From NCBI GenBank assembly GCA_947486575.1, contig CANKUB010000007.1, positions 17,823 through 81,822 on the forward strand: DNA of 64,000 nt. Reading direction: 5' to 3'. A program made the translations under genes and the position numbers. Shown here one piece after another: positions 24,081-33,040 of this stretch (the stretch's first letter is position 1; each line of letters starts with the position of its first letter). Source of the DNA: Betaproteobacteria bacterium (GTDB lineage: Bacteria; Pseudomonadota; Gammaproteobacteria; Burkholderiales; SG8-41). Below the pieces are notes generated by a model. That model worked only from the letters and a program-made list of their open reading frames with translations. It was not told the origin of the DNA and ran no database searches.

Positions 24081-26729
24081 ATGGACTACATCCCCGACCC
24101 CGACGCTCAGGAGACCCGCGAATGGGTCGAATCCCTGCAATCGCTGATCAGCAACGAAGGTGAAGCGCGTGCAGAATTCATTCTGCAGCAGTTGTTCGAT
24201 ACCGCGCGACGCAGTTGCCGTGGCCTCAAATTCAACGCCACCACCGCCTACTGCAATACCATTCCGTTGTCGGAGCAGCCGCCCTACCCTGGCGATCTGG
24301 CGCTGGAAGAACGCATCACGGCGCTCGTACGTTGGAACGCGCTGGCGATGGTGGTGCGCGCGAATCGCGAACATCCAGAATTAGGCGGCCACATCGCAAC
24401 ATACGCGTCCGCTGCCGATTTGTTTGAAGTCGGCCTCAACCACTTTTTCCGCGCTGGACAGAATGGCGATCTGGTGTATTTTCAGCCACATTCAGCCACC
24501 GGCATTTACGCGCGCGCGTTTCTCGAAGGGCGACTCTCTGAAGATCAACTAATGAAATACCGGCAGGAAACGCGCGGCGGTGGCTTGTCGTCGTATCCGC
24601 ATCCGTGGCTGATGCCGGACTTTTGGCAGTTTCCGAACGCGTCGATGGGGCTGGGGCCGATTAATGCGATTTATCAGGCGCGCTTTATGCGCTACCTGGA
24701 AAATCGGGAGATCCGCCCGCCGTCGGATCGCAAGGTATGGGCGTTTGTCGGCGACGGCGAAATGGATGAACCGGAATCTCTGGCGGGTTTGTCGCTCGCC
24801 GCACGCGAAAAACTGGATAACCTGATTTTTGTGGTGAACTGCAATCTGCAGCGGCTGGATGGGCCGGTGCGCGGCAACGGCTCCATCATTCAGGAGCTGG
24901 AGGGCCTGTTTACCGGCGCGGGCTGGAACGTCATCAAGCTGCTGTGGGGCAGCGACTGGGATGCGCTGTTTGCACGCGACAAGGAAGGCATACTGCTGCA
25001 ACGCCTGCACGAAACCGTCGATGGTGAATTGCAGAAATACGCCGCCACCGATGGGCGGTTTAACCGCGAGCATTTCTTCAATAAGTATCCTGAATTGCAG
25101 GCGCTGGTGGCCGATTTATCCGACGCCGACATCGACCGGCTGCGGCGCGGCGGGCACGATCCACTGAAAATTCATGCCGCGTATCACGCCGCCACACGCC
25201 AGCGCGGGCGCCCCACAGTAATCCTCGCGCAAACCAAAAAGGGTTACGGCATGGGCCAGTGGGGCGAAGGCAAGATGACCGCGCACCAGGCCAAAAAACT
25301 GGAGACCGATGCGCTGCTGGCGTTTCGGGATCGCTTTGCGCTGCCGATTTCAGATGACGACGTGGCTGCCTTGCGCTTTTACAAGCCCACCGAACACTCT
25401 CAAGAAATCAAATACTTAAAGTCACGCCGCAAAACGCTCGGCGGCGCAATCCCGGCGCGCGTCAAAACAGCACCGGCGTTGCCTGCACCCAAATTGTCGC
25501 TATTCGCCCGCGTAATCGAAGGCTCAAACGAACGCGAAGAATCCACCACTATGAGCTTCGTCGCGCTGCTGTCACAACTACTTAAAAGCCCCGACATTGG
25601 CAAACACGTGGTGCCCATCGTAGCCGATGAAGCGCGCACCTTCGGCATGCAAACGCTGTTCCGGCAATTCGCTATTTACTCGTCTACCGGACAGATGTAC
25701 GAGCCCGAAGACCGCGACGAATTGCTCTATTACAAGGAAGCCAAAAACGGCCAGATCATTGAAGAAGGCATCACGGAAGCAGGTGCGATGTCGTCGTGGA
25801 TCGCCGCAGCGTCAGCCTACAGCGCGCATGGCGTAACCATGTTGCCGTTTTATATTTTCTATTCCATTTTTGGCTTTCAGCGGGTGGCCGATTTGATCTG
25901 GGCAGCAGGCGACAGTCGCGCGCGCGGTTTCTTGATCGGCGCAACCAGCGGGCGCACAACACTTTCCGGCGAGGGTTTGCAGCATCAGGATGGCTCCAGC
26001 CACGTTATTGCGGCGACATTTCCCAATTGCGTCTCGTACGACCCCACCTACGGCTACGAACTCGCTGTGATTGTGCAGGACGGCGTGCGGCGCATGCTGG
26101 ACGAGCAGGAAGATGTGTTCTACTACCTCACCGTCACCAATGAAAACTACCGCATGCCGGCTATGCCCGCCGGGGTGGACGAAGGCATTCTGCGCGGCAT
26201 GTATTTGCTGCGCGCTGGCAGCAGCAGTGCGAAACACCGCGTGCAACTCATGGGCTGCGGCACCATCCTGCGTGAGGTGCTGGCCGCGGCAGAAATCCTC
26301 GAACATGATTACCACGTGGCTGCCGACGTATGGAGCGTCACCAGCTTCACCGAACTCACGCGCGATGGCACGGCGTGCGAACGCTGGAACCGGCTGCACC
26401 CGCAAGCCCCGCCCCGCGTCACATGGATAGAGCAATGCCTGAAAGAGCACAGCGGCCCTGTTATTGCCGCCACCGACTACGTGCGGGCCTTCGCCGAACC
26501 CATACGCGCGTGGGTGGATCGCCCGTACACGGTATTGGGCACCGATGGGTTCGGCCGCAGTGATACACGTGAGCTGTTGCGCCGGTTTTTTGAGGTCGAT
26601 CGCGCGCACATCACCGTTGCTGCGCTGAAAGCACTGGCCGATCAGGAAGCACTGCCTGCGGCCACGGTATCACGGGCTATTGAAACATTTGGTATTCATG
26701 CGGATGCACTGGAGCCCTGGCATGCGTAG
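24081..26729 (+). CDS. AceE/MdeB-type 2-oxoacid dehydrogenase E1 component (homodimeric)
   Basis: An 882-residue thiamine-diphosphate enzyme of the homodimeric pyruvate dehydrogenase E1 family. The ThDP motif begins with GDGEMDEPES (224-233) and closes with NCN (253-255). The start at 24081 (MDYIPDPDAQETREW) matches the family N-terminus, so 46 codons of upstream frame are not coding. The reaction is decarboxylation of a 2-oxoacid and transfer to lipoyl-E2. No aceF or lpd gene follows, and an Lrp-type regulator is divergent, as with mdeB of P. putida, whose product is proposed to act on 2-oxobutyrate. It may therefore be a specialised second E1 rather than the main pyruvate dehydrogenase. Confidence 0.88.
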   Translation: MDYIPDPDAQETREWVESLQSLISNEGEARAEFILQQLFDTARRSCRGLKFNATTAYCNTIPLSEQPPYPGDLALEERITALVRWNALAMVVRANREHPELGGHIATYASAADLFEVGLNHFFRAGQNGDLVYFQPHSATGIYARAFLEGRLSEDQLMKYRQETRGGGLSSYPHPWLMPDFWQFPNASMGLGPINAIYQARFMRYLENREIRPPSDRKVWAFVGDGEMDEPESLAGLSLAAREKLDNLIFVVNCNLQRLDGPVRGNGSIIQELEGLFTGAGWNVIKLLWGSDWDALFARDKEGILLQRLHETVDGELQKYAATDGRFNREHFFNKYPELQALVADLSDADIDRLRRGGHDPLKIHAAYHAATRQRGRPTVILAQTKKGYGMGQWGEGKMTAHQAKKLETDALLAFRDRFALPISDDDVAALRFYKPTEHSQEIKYLKSRRKTLGGAIPARVKTAPALPAPKLSLFARVIEGSNEREESTTMSFVALLSQLLKSPDIGKHVVPIVADEARTFGMQTLFRQFAIYSSTGQMYEPEDRDELLYYKEAKNGQIIEEGITEAGAMSSWIAAASAYSAHGVTMLPFYIFYSIFGFQRVADLIWAAGDSRARGFLIGATSGRTTLSGEGLQHQDGSSHVIAATFPNCVSYDPTYGYELAVIVQDGVRRMLDEQEDVFYYLTVTNENYRMPAMPAGVDEGILRGMYLLRAGSSSAKHRVQLMGCGTILREVLAAAEILEHDYHVAADVWSVTSFTELTRDGTACERWNRLHPQAPPRVTWIEQCLKEHSGPVIAATDYVRAFAEPIRAWVDRPYTVLGTDGFGRSDTRELLRRFFEVDRAHITVAALKALADQEALPAATVSRAIETFGIHADALEPWHA

Positions 26730-26853
26730 CAGGAATGCACAACATCTCAGGCGGCCCTATAATTTGCTCACGCGTTTCTGCCCATGGAATTTCATTTCTT
26801 GATGAAGAGAGATGCAGGTCTCTACATTGACGGTCAGCCGACTTCGCACACAC

Positions 26854-27297
26854 ATGAAATTAGTCACGATCAAGCCGTTCGAGAACCTCAGTCACCGCGA
26901 GAAAGTTGTCGCGTTATGGGAGGCTGTGTTCGGCTACGAGACCGCCCACAACAACCCCCATCTTGTCATCGACAAAAAAATCGCTATCGACGACGGACTC
27001 TTCTTTGTTGCCATCGCTGACGTTGAGATCGTAGGCGCGATTATGGCCGGATACGATGGGCATCGCGGCTGGCTTTACGTGGTCGCAGTGCAACCCAATG
27101 ATCGCAAGAACGGCATCGGCTCTGATCTCGTGTTACATGCAGAGCGCGCATTGGCCGCGCGAGGTTGCACGAAGATCAATTTGCAGATTATGCAGGGAAA
27201 CGGGGCTGTCGCGGCATTCTAAGCCTCGCTCGGCTATTCCGAGGAGAAGCGCATTAGCATGGGTAAACGCATCAATAAAAATATCCCGGTCGCCTGA
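26854..27297 (+). pseudogene. GNAT N-acetyltransferase (YpeA-like) interrupted by one in-frame stop
   Basis: The frame from ATG 26854 encodes the GNAT core (acetyl-CoA loop VQPNDRKNGIGSDLVLHA, about 82-99) and reaches NGAVAAF before a TAA at 27220-27222. The same frame then continues with ASLGYSEEKRISMGKRI and stops at TGA 27295. Family members read FYxxLGYxxxxRxSMGKRL here, so the TAA stands exactly where the conserved tyrosine (TAC or TAT) belongs: one base change broke the gene. The truncated product lacks the last beta strands and is probably inactive. A start at 26812 is also possible. No frameshift is seen. Confidence 0.75.
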
Positions 27298-27437
27298 CCG
27301 TCACAGTCGCAATCAGCGCGCATCATCGTCACCGTCGTTGTCATCGTTATGCTTGGCTCGTTAAGCGATAACCGGTAACACAGGCATTCGGCCTACTGCT
27401 ATCGCAAGTGATCCGGATGCATACTGCAAACGCCCTC

Positions 27438-28433
27438 CTAAAACACCGACCGCTGTGTCAGCTTCGCTATCTTCGCCACCCGTGCCCATTTAATCAGCTC
27501 GCTGCTGATGTGCGCCGCCATTTGATCGGGCGTGTTGCCGATGGGATCCATGCCCATGCTCAGCAGCCGCGTGCGCGCCTCGGGCATCTTCAAGAATTTT
27601 GCGATCTCGCCATTGAGCCGTTCTATGTTCGCGCGCAGCGTGCCACCGGGGGCAATCACGCCGTACCAACCGGTCACGTCGTAACCCGGCACACCGGCTT
27701 CCGCTACAGTGGGCGTGTCGGGCATGGTGTGCCAGCGTGTTCCGCCCGTCACCGCCAGCGCGCGCAGCCGGCCGGATTTGATATGCGGTGCAGCGAGGCC
27801 CATCGGGCTGAACATCATTTCAACCTGTCCGCCCACAACTTCGGTCATGGCAGGCGCACCGCCTTTGTAGGCAATGAGGTGCATATCAATGCCAGTCATC
27901 GATTTAAACAACTCGCCTGCCAGATGGATGGTGTCGCCCACGCCGGAACCAGCAAAGTTCAACTGCCCCGGCCGCGCTTTGGCCAGCGCGATCAGTTCCT
28001 TGATGGAATTCGCGGGCACGCGCGAGTTCACCACCACTACGAAGTTGCTCGCCGCAAGCACAGTCACCGGCGCAAAATCTTTGGCCAGGCTGTAGGGCAG
28101 ATTGGTATAGACATTCGGATGGATAGTGGCGCCAGAGCTGATCATGCCGATGGTGTGGCCGTCCGCAGGCGCGCGGGCAACGATTTCTGTGCCGATGATG
28201 CTGTCAGCACCCGCGCGATTGTCGACGGTTACCGGCACGCCGAGGCTTTCAGTCAGCCGCACGCCGATCAACCGCGCCAGTGTGTCATTGGGGCCGCCTG
28301 CTGCAAAGCCCACGACAAAACGGATCGCTTTTGCCGGGTAAGGCGTTGCAGGCGTTTGTGCAGCGGCATTGAGAAATGCCATGCCCGGCAGAGCGGCGAT
28401 CAGCAATGGAACTTTTTGCATGAAGAATTGCAT
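27438..28433 (-). CDS. Bug/TctC family periplasmic solute-binding protein
   Basis: A 331-residue binding protein, last gene of the eight-gene operon. The start at 28433 has a GGGAA site and a signal peptide ending NAAAQTP. The longer frame to 28550 would overlap the SnoaL-like gene. Bug signatures: YPAKAIRFVVGFAAGGPNDT, VDNRAGADS, IAYKGGAPAM and DQMAAHISSEL. It begins 17 bases after the SnoaL-like gene ends. The ligand is unknown. It differs widely from the other three Bug proteins of the operon, so it is not a recent duplicate. Confidence 0.9.
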   Translation of the reverse strand: MQFFMQKVPLLIAALPGMAFLNAAAQTPATPYPAKAIRFVVGFAAGGPNDTLARLIGVRLTESLGVPVTVDNRAGADSIIGTEIVARAPADGHTIGMISSGATIHPNVYTNLPYSLAKDFAPVTVLAASNFVVVVNSRVPANSIKELIALAKARPGQLNFAGSGVGDTIHLAGELFKSMTGIDMHLIAYKGGAPAMTEVVGGQVEMMFSPMGLAAPHIKSGRLRALAVTGGTRWHTMPDTPTVAEAGVPGYDVTGWYGVIAPGGTLRANIERLNGEIAKFLKMPEARTRLLSMGMDPIGNTPDQMAAHISSELIKWARVAKIAKLTQRSVF

Positions 28434-28450
28434 AAACGATTCCCGATAAA

Positions 28451-28945
28451 TTAAGGCCAAGCCATCAACCGCTGCGCCAGCGCGGCAGCAAAGGTAGCTG
28501 AAGCTGCTGTACTCCAATCCAGCGTGTGCCGCCGCTCGCTGATGCGCCACTCACCATTCACACGGCGCAGTCGGTCAAGATATCGCAGGCTGCGCATGGC
28601 GATCTGCTCCGCCGGCTTGTCCGGTCGCACCAGAAACGCAATGGCGTAGGTTTCGGTCTCCGCAACATCTTTCTCCAGCACGTGAATAGTGAAATTACCC
28701 ATGAAATGCGTGGATGCCAGCAGCTCGCCCGCAGCCAGCCGCCGGAACGTATTCATGGAGGCCATCAGATTTTCAATGCCATGCAGCGGCGAGCGGCCTT
28801 CGTAATAGGCCTTCACGTCTTCGGTGAAGCAGCTGCGCACCTGATCAGGAAGCCCGCGATCCAGACCCTGGTAGTAGCGCGTGAGCACTTCATGAATGGC
28901 GGTTTTATCCAGCAGGTACTGCAAATCGACTTGTGGCCGTGGCAT
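28451..28945 (-). CDS. SnoaL-like / NTF2-fold protein
   Basis: A 164-residue protein with the NTF2-like fold pattern of SnoaL-type enzymes: LLDKTAIHEVLTRYYQGLDR at the N-terminus, CFTEDVKAYYEG, and the closing VNGEWRISERRHTLDWS. Such proteins include ring-hydroxylating dioxygenase small subunits, polyketide cyclases and dehydratases. The conserved His in the helix and the Asp/Tyr pair fit a small enzyme rather than a transport factor. The start at 28945 is preceded by GAGGTG. It lies between two Bug genes in the operon. The reaction is not known. Confidence 0.75.
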   Translation of the reverse strand: MPRPQVDLQYLLDKTAIHEVLTRYYQGLDRGLPDQVRSCFTEDVKAYYEGRSPLHGIENLMASMNTFRRLAAGELLASTHFMGNFTIHVLEKDVAETETYAIAFLVRPDKPAEQIAMRSLRYLDRLRRVNGEWRISERRHTLDWSTAASATFAAALAQRLMAWP

Positions 28946-28986
28946 TGCAATCACCTCGCACGCGCACGACGACGGCGCACATTATA

Positions 28987-29006
28987 TTTGTAACCATCTG
29001 TTTTTA
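28987..29006 (-). repeat. Copy of recurrent AT-rich motif upstream of the SnoaL-like gene
   Basis: On the minus strand TAAAAACAGATGGTTACAAA, 41 bases before the ATG at 28945 and inside the widest gap (78 bases) of the operon. It agrees with the copy at 8084-8106 at 18 of 20 positions, so it could mark an internal promoter or processing site. Confidence 0.5.
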
Positions 29007-29023
29007 AATGATTATTCATAGCT

Positions 29024-30001
29024 CTACTCTGCCTTGATGCCAGCATCGTCCAGCACTTTGGCCCAGCGCGTGTATTCGGATTTGATGTAAGCGGTGAACT
29101 GCGCCGGAGAACTACTCGATTGCAATTCAACACCCTGATTCGCAAAGCGGCTGCGGATATCGGGCGTTTGCACGAACTTCACGATCTCACCGTGCACACG
29201 CGTCAGGATTTCCAGCGGTGTGCCCGCAGGCGCCAGCATGCCATTGAAAATACTCGCCTGAAAGCCCGGCACGATTTCACTGATAGCGGGCAAGTCTGGC
29301 AGCAGCGCACTGCGCACAGGGCTGGTAATCCCCAGCGCGCGCAACTTGCCGCCGCGCGCGTGCGCCAGCGAGGTACTGAGATTGTCGAACTTTACCGGCA
29401 CCTGTCCGCCCAGCAAGTCAATGATGGCTGGGCCGTCACCATTGTACGGAATGCGCATGATGCGCACGCCCGCCATGCGGCCAAACAGCTCCAGCGCCAG
29501 ATGCGACCCGGAACCGTTGCCGGACGTCGCGCCGTTCAGTTCGCCGGGGCGTGATTTCGCCAGTGCAATAAATTCCTTCAGATTTTTTGCGGGCAGCGAC
29601 GGATGCACCACCAGCATTTGCGGCAAGGTGGCAATCAGGCTCACGCCCACAAAATCGCGCACCGGGTCGTAGGGCGGGTTGCGCATCATTTTCGCTGCCA
29701 CCAGCGCACTTTGCGCCACCATGATGAAGGTATAACCATCCGGCGCCGCGCGCGCCACGCTGCCAAAGCCTATGGTGCTGTTGGCACCCGGACGGTTCTC
29801 AACAATCATACGCTGGCCCAAGCCTTCGCTGACCTTGTCGGCAACCGAGCGCCCCATCAGATCGAGATTGCCGCCGGGTTGCACAGAGACGATCAGGCGT
29901 ACCGGTCTGGCGGGATAGGCCTGCGCCTGCGCTTCAGGCATGACGCTGTTCATCACCGTCAATGCACTGACCGCGGCAAAAAGCATTGATGTTCGCTTCA
30001 C
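29024..30001 (-). CDS. Bug/TctC family periplasmic solute-binding protein
   Basis: A 325-residue binding protein with signal peptide (cleavage near EAQAQA) and the Bug signatures YPARPVRLIVSVQPGGNLD, VENRPGANS, RIPYNGDGPAI and the C-terminal QFTAYIKSEYTRW...AGIKAE. It starts 21 bases after the alpha/beta hydrolase gene. The loop following the signal carries GGNLDLMG instead of the more common GGxxDxxAR, so the binding pocket may differ from the neighbours. Ligand unknown. Confidence 0.9.
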   Translation of the reverse strand: MKRTSMLFAAVSALTVMNSVMPEAQAQAYPARPVRLIVSVQPGGNLDLMGRSVADKVSEGLGQRMIVENRPGANSTIGFGSVARAAPDGYTFIMVAQSALVAAKMMRNPPYDPVRDFVGVSLIATLPQMLVVHPSLPAKNLKEFIALAKSRPGELNGATSGNGSGSHLALELFGRMAGVRIMRIPYNGDGPAIIDLLGGQVPVKFDNLSTSLAHARGGKLRALGITSPVRSALLPDLPAISEIVPGFQASIFNGMLAPAGTPLEILTRVHGEIVKFVQTPDIRSRFANQGVELQSSSSPAQFTAYIKSEYTRWAKVLDDAGIKAE

Positions 30002-30022
30002 GATGATTTCCCCAGGTGAACG

Positions 30023-30862
30023 TCAATGCGCTGCGCGCACAAACGCTTTCAATTCCGCCACACACCGATCCGGGGCCAGCAGGTTGACACCATGACCATA
30101 ACCTTCAAAGGCCACCACCTTCGCGCGCGGCATGCGTTCGCGCATGGCGCTGCGGTGTGAATTATCAGCGATTTGGCTGTTGGCGCCGCCGAGGATCAGG
30201 GTTGGCGTCTGTATCTCGGGCAGCCGTGGCCAAAGGTCGCCGGCTGCGACAGCCTTGTCCATGCCGTTCGCCACATGCACGGGCGTCGCGTCCATCTGCG
30301 CGATGTACCATTCGCACAACTCGGGTGATGCCCTGCTGGTGTCGATGCGGTAGGACAATGTTTGCCGGCACCAGCCGCCCACGCCGAATTTCTCAAATGC
30401 CGCCGCGCGCGTTTTTTCACCCAGCGTATAGGTGGACGCAATCTGCGACGAGCGTTTGAACGGCGTGTCGCACAAGGTCAACGACTGCAGGCGCTGCGGA
30501 TGATTCAGCGCAGCGGTCATGCCGACAATGCCGCCCGACGATTCTCCGACCCAGCGCACACGATCAAGACCGAGTACATCCATAAGTCCTATTGCGTCGT
30601 TCGCGAGTTGATCAAAGGTGTACACGCTGCCTGCGGGCGGCACGCTGGTTTGACCGCAACCCCGCGCGTCAAATCGCAACACGCGGTAGTCAGCAGCCAG
30701 CAACGGCATCCAGGCCTGCCAAAACATCATGTTGCGCGCGTAACCATGGTAGAGCAGGACAGTTTCCGGCGGCGTTGTGCGCCACGGCGGCGTGTAATCC
30801 GCGAGCTCGTAGTGAATATCGAGATCACCTACGCGTGCGCTGCTGTACGTTTGTTTCTTCAT
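30023..30862 (-). CDS. Alpha/beta hydrolase
   Basis: A 279-residue cytoplasmic hydrolase with LLYHGYARNMMFWQ (oxyanion region), FDARGCGQT, nucleophile elbow GESSGG (Ser about 112), an acidic residue in the TLILGGANSQI strand region and the catalytic His in EGYGHGVNLL. It resembles the enol-lactonase/haloperoxidase-like group. Its ATG lies one base after the stop of the upstream Bug gene. Position in the operon suggests hydrolysis of an ester, lactone or C-C bond in a compound captured by the binding proteins, which is inference. Confidence 0.86.
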   Translation of the reverse strand: MKKQTYSSARVGDLDIHYELADYTPPWRTTPPETVLLYHGYARNMMFWQAWMPLLAADYRVLRFDARGCGQTSVPPAGSVYTFDQLANDAIGLMDVLGLDRVRWVGESSGGIVGMTAALNHPQRLQSLTLCDTPFKRSSQIASTYTLGEKTRAAAFEKFGVGGWCRQTLSYRIDTSRASPELCEWYIAQMDATPVHVANGMDKAVAAGDLWPRLPEIQTPTLILGGANSQIADNSHRSAMRERMPRAKVVAFEGYGHGVNLLAPDRCVAELKAFVRAAH

Positions 30863-30863
30863 C

Positions 30864-31850
30864 TCAATCTGCTCTGGCGCCGGCGATTTTCACCACCTTC
30901 GCCCATTTGGCGATTTCGCTCCTGATGTAGGCTGCAAATACGTTCGGCGGGATACCACCGGGCGTTGTGCCTTCGGCGATGAGACGCTGCGATACCTCAG
31001 GTGACAGCAGCGCCTTGGCCACTTCGCCATGCAGCCGGTTGACAATGACGAGCGGCGTGCCCGCAGGTACCACCACGCCCTGCCATGACACCGCCTCGAA
31101 ACCCGGCACGCCCGATTCGGCGATTGTTGGAATATCCGGGGCCACGGGCAAGCGCTGTTCGCTGGTCATCGCCAGCGCGCGTATGCGTCCGGCGCGCGCC
31201 TGCGGCAACGCCACCTGCACCTGAATGCAGCTCATCTGTACCTCTCCCGCAATCAGCGCGGTCAGTTGTTCCGCCGCACCTTTGTAAGGCACGTGCGTCA
31301 TGTTCGCGCCCGTCATCGTCTTGAACAATTCCTGCGAGAGGTGATTGCCACCGCCGCTGCCTGCCGACGCATAATTGATTTTGCTGGCAGGTGTTTTGGC
31401 CAGCGCGATAAAGTCCTTGATGCTGGCAGCAGGAAGCGCGGGGTTAACCGCGAACAGGTAAGGGCTCGATGTAGTGGTAGTCACCGGCAAAAAGTCACGC
31501 AGCGGATCGTAAGGCAGCTTGCTGTGCATGCTGACGTTGGTCGCGAGCGTGCTGATACTGCCCGCAAACAGCGTGTAGCCATCCGGCGGTGCTTTCGCCA
31601 CCAGCACGGCGGCGACAATACCGGCGCCCCCTGCGCGATTGTCCACCACTACCTGCTGACCCATGCTTTCGGTCATCTTGCGGCTCAAGGTGCGGGCAAT
31701 CATGTCGTTGCCGCCACCCGCACCAAAGCCGACGACGAATCGAATGGGTTTGGTGGGATAGGGCTGACCCGCGCCGGTTGCAGCTGTCTGCGCCTGCGCA
31801 AGACCCGCCATCAACGCACTCGCCAAAAAGATGTAACGTATTGTTTTCAT
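30864..31850 (-). CDS. Bug/TctC family periplasmic solute-binding protein
   Basis: A 328-residue binding protein with signal peptide (ending LAQAQTAA) and Bug signatures YPTKPIRFVVGFGAGGGND, VVDNRAGGAG, VPYKGAAEQL and VFAAYIRSEIAKW. It starts nine bases after the iron alcohol dehydrogenase gene and ends one base before the hydrolase start, so it is embedded in the operon. Ligand unknown. Confidence 0.9.
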   Translation of the reverse strand: MKTIRYIFLASALMAGLAQAQTAATGAGQPYPTKPIRFVVGFGAGGGNDMIARTLSRKMTESMGQQVVVDNRAGGAGIVAAVLVAKAPPDGYTLFAGSISTLATNVSMHSKLPYDPLRDFLPVTTTTSSPYLFAVNPALPAASIKDFIALAKTPASKINYASAGSGGGNHLSQELFKTMTGANMTHVPYKGAAEQLTALIAGEVQMSCIQVQVALPQARAGRIRALAMTSEQRLPVAPDIPTIAESGVPGFEAVSWQGVVVPAGTPLVIVNRLHGEVAKALLSPEVSQRLIAEGTTPGGIPPNVFAAYIRSEIAKWAKVVKIAGARAD

Positions 31851-31859
31851 TTATTATTT

Positions 31860-33029
31860 TTAAGCCGCCGATTCGAGAATTTCGTAGACCTGTTCCACGC
31901 TGGTTATTTTGCGCGGGTTGGTATGCAGCCAGCTGTCGTGCATGGCGTGATCCGCAATCATCGCAAACTGGTCATGCGTGACGCCAACCTCCAACAAACG
32001 GCCCGGCTGCTCCAATTCCTTGACGAAATCGGCAATCACGTCGGCCGCGTCGGCGCCTGGTCGCCCCATGGCTTCTGCCACCAGTTTCTGCCGTGCGGCA
32101 TTGACGGAGCGGTTGTAGCGCAGCACCGGCGCCAGCATCACGCAGGAAGTATGGCCATGCGGCACGTCGCAACTGCCGCCCAGCACATGGCCAATCGCAT
32201 GACTCGCGCCCATATTAATGCCGCCCTGCCGCCCCTGCATCGCCAGCCACACGCCCAACTGGCAATCAAGGCGCGCGTCGAGATCGCCAGGATCTTTTTT
32301 GACGCGCAATAACCCCTGGCTGAGCAGCTTCAGCGCATGCAGAAAGCTCGCATCGCTCGCCGGATTAGAACTGCCGGAACAGATCGCCTCCGTGGCATGA
32401 TCAATCGCGCGCACGCCGCTCGACAACCAAACCCACAGCGGCGTGTGAACAGTCGGGGCAGGGTCCAGTATGGTCACACGCGGTATCAGCAGCGGATGGC
32501 GGTAACTTTGCTTCACCTTCGTGCGATTATCAGTACAACCGCCGCCGGGCTGAAACTCACCGCCTGAAAGCGTGGTGGGTATGGCAATCTGGCGCACCTT
32601 CGGGCCGTCGAACTCGGGCACCCTGCGCGTGCCATCAGCTTTGACATCAACATGGTATGCGTCAAATTCTTCGTGCTTCGTAATATTGTGCCGCAGGCAA
32701 ATCTGCACCATCTTGCCTGCATCGGTCACCGAGCCGCCGCCAAAGGTGACAATCAGATCAGCATCCGCCGCGCGCGCGGCCTGCGCCACATCCAGCACGG
32801 CATCACGCGGCGTATGCGCCGGCATGCGGTCGTACAATCCGGCGAAACGGTCACCCAGCGCGTCGTGCACTTTGCTGATTTCATCGGTCGTGCGATTCAT
32901 GGTGCCGCTCACCAGCAGAAACACACGCTGCGCCTTCAGACGTTCTGCTTCAGCACGCAAGGCCTGCGCTGCCGGTTGGCCGTAAACAATACGCTCTACT
33001 GCTGTAAACACAAACATGCCGGAAAACAT
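31860..33029 (-). CDS. Iron-containing alcohol dehydrogenase (maleylacetate reductase-like)
   Basis: A 389-residue protein of the group III iron-dependent dehydrogenases. The nucleotide site GGGSVTD is at 97-103. The metal-site His residues lie in the C-terminal half in GASHAIGHVLGG and VPHGHTS. The start at 33029 has an AAAGGAA site. Relatives reduce maleylacetate in chloroaromatic breakdown or act on short alcohols and 4-hydroxybutyrate-like substrates. The motif spacing and early YGQPA segment fit the maleylacetate reductase branch, but specificity is unproven. It lies between two Bug genes of the operon. Confidence 0.85.
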   Translation of the reverse strand: MFSGMFVFTAVERIVYGQPAAQALRAEAERLKAQRVFLLVSGTMNRTTDEISKVHDALGDRFAGLYDRMPAHTPRDAVLDVAQAARAADADLIVTFGGGSVTDAGKMVQICLRHNITKHEEFDAYHVDVKADGTRRVPEFDGPKVRQIAIPTTLSGGEFQPGGGCTDNRTKVKQSYRHPLLIPRVTILDPAPTVHTPLWVWLSSGVRAIDHATEAICSGSSNPASDASFLHALKLLSQGLLRVKKDPGDLDARLDCQLGVWLAMQGRQGGINMGASHAIGHVLGGSCDVPHGHTSCVMLAPVLRYNRSVNAARQKLVAEAMGRPGADAADVIADFVKELEQPGRLLEVGVTHDQFAMIADHAMHDSWLHTNPRKITSVEQVYEILESAA

Positions 33030-33040
33030 GGGAATTCCTT

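Noticed and set aside
26758..26763. TATAAT upstream of the GNAT pseudogene as a promoter
   Set aside because: No acceptable -35 hexamer at 16-18 bases; left out as a single hexamer match.
27408..32312. Two rightward open frames of about 348 codons each (27408-28454 and 31266-32312) opposite the Bug/enzyme operon
   Set aside because: Compositionally odd (His/Arg/Ala-rich), without ribosome sites, and fully covered by well-supported genes on the minus strand.
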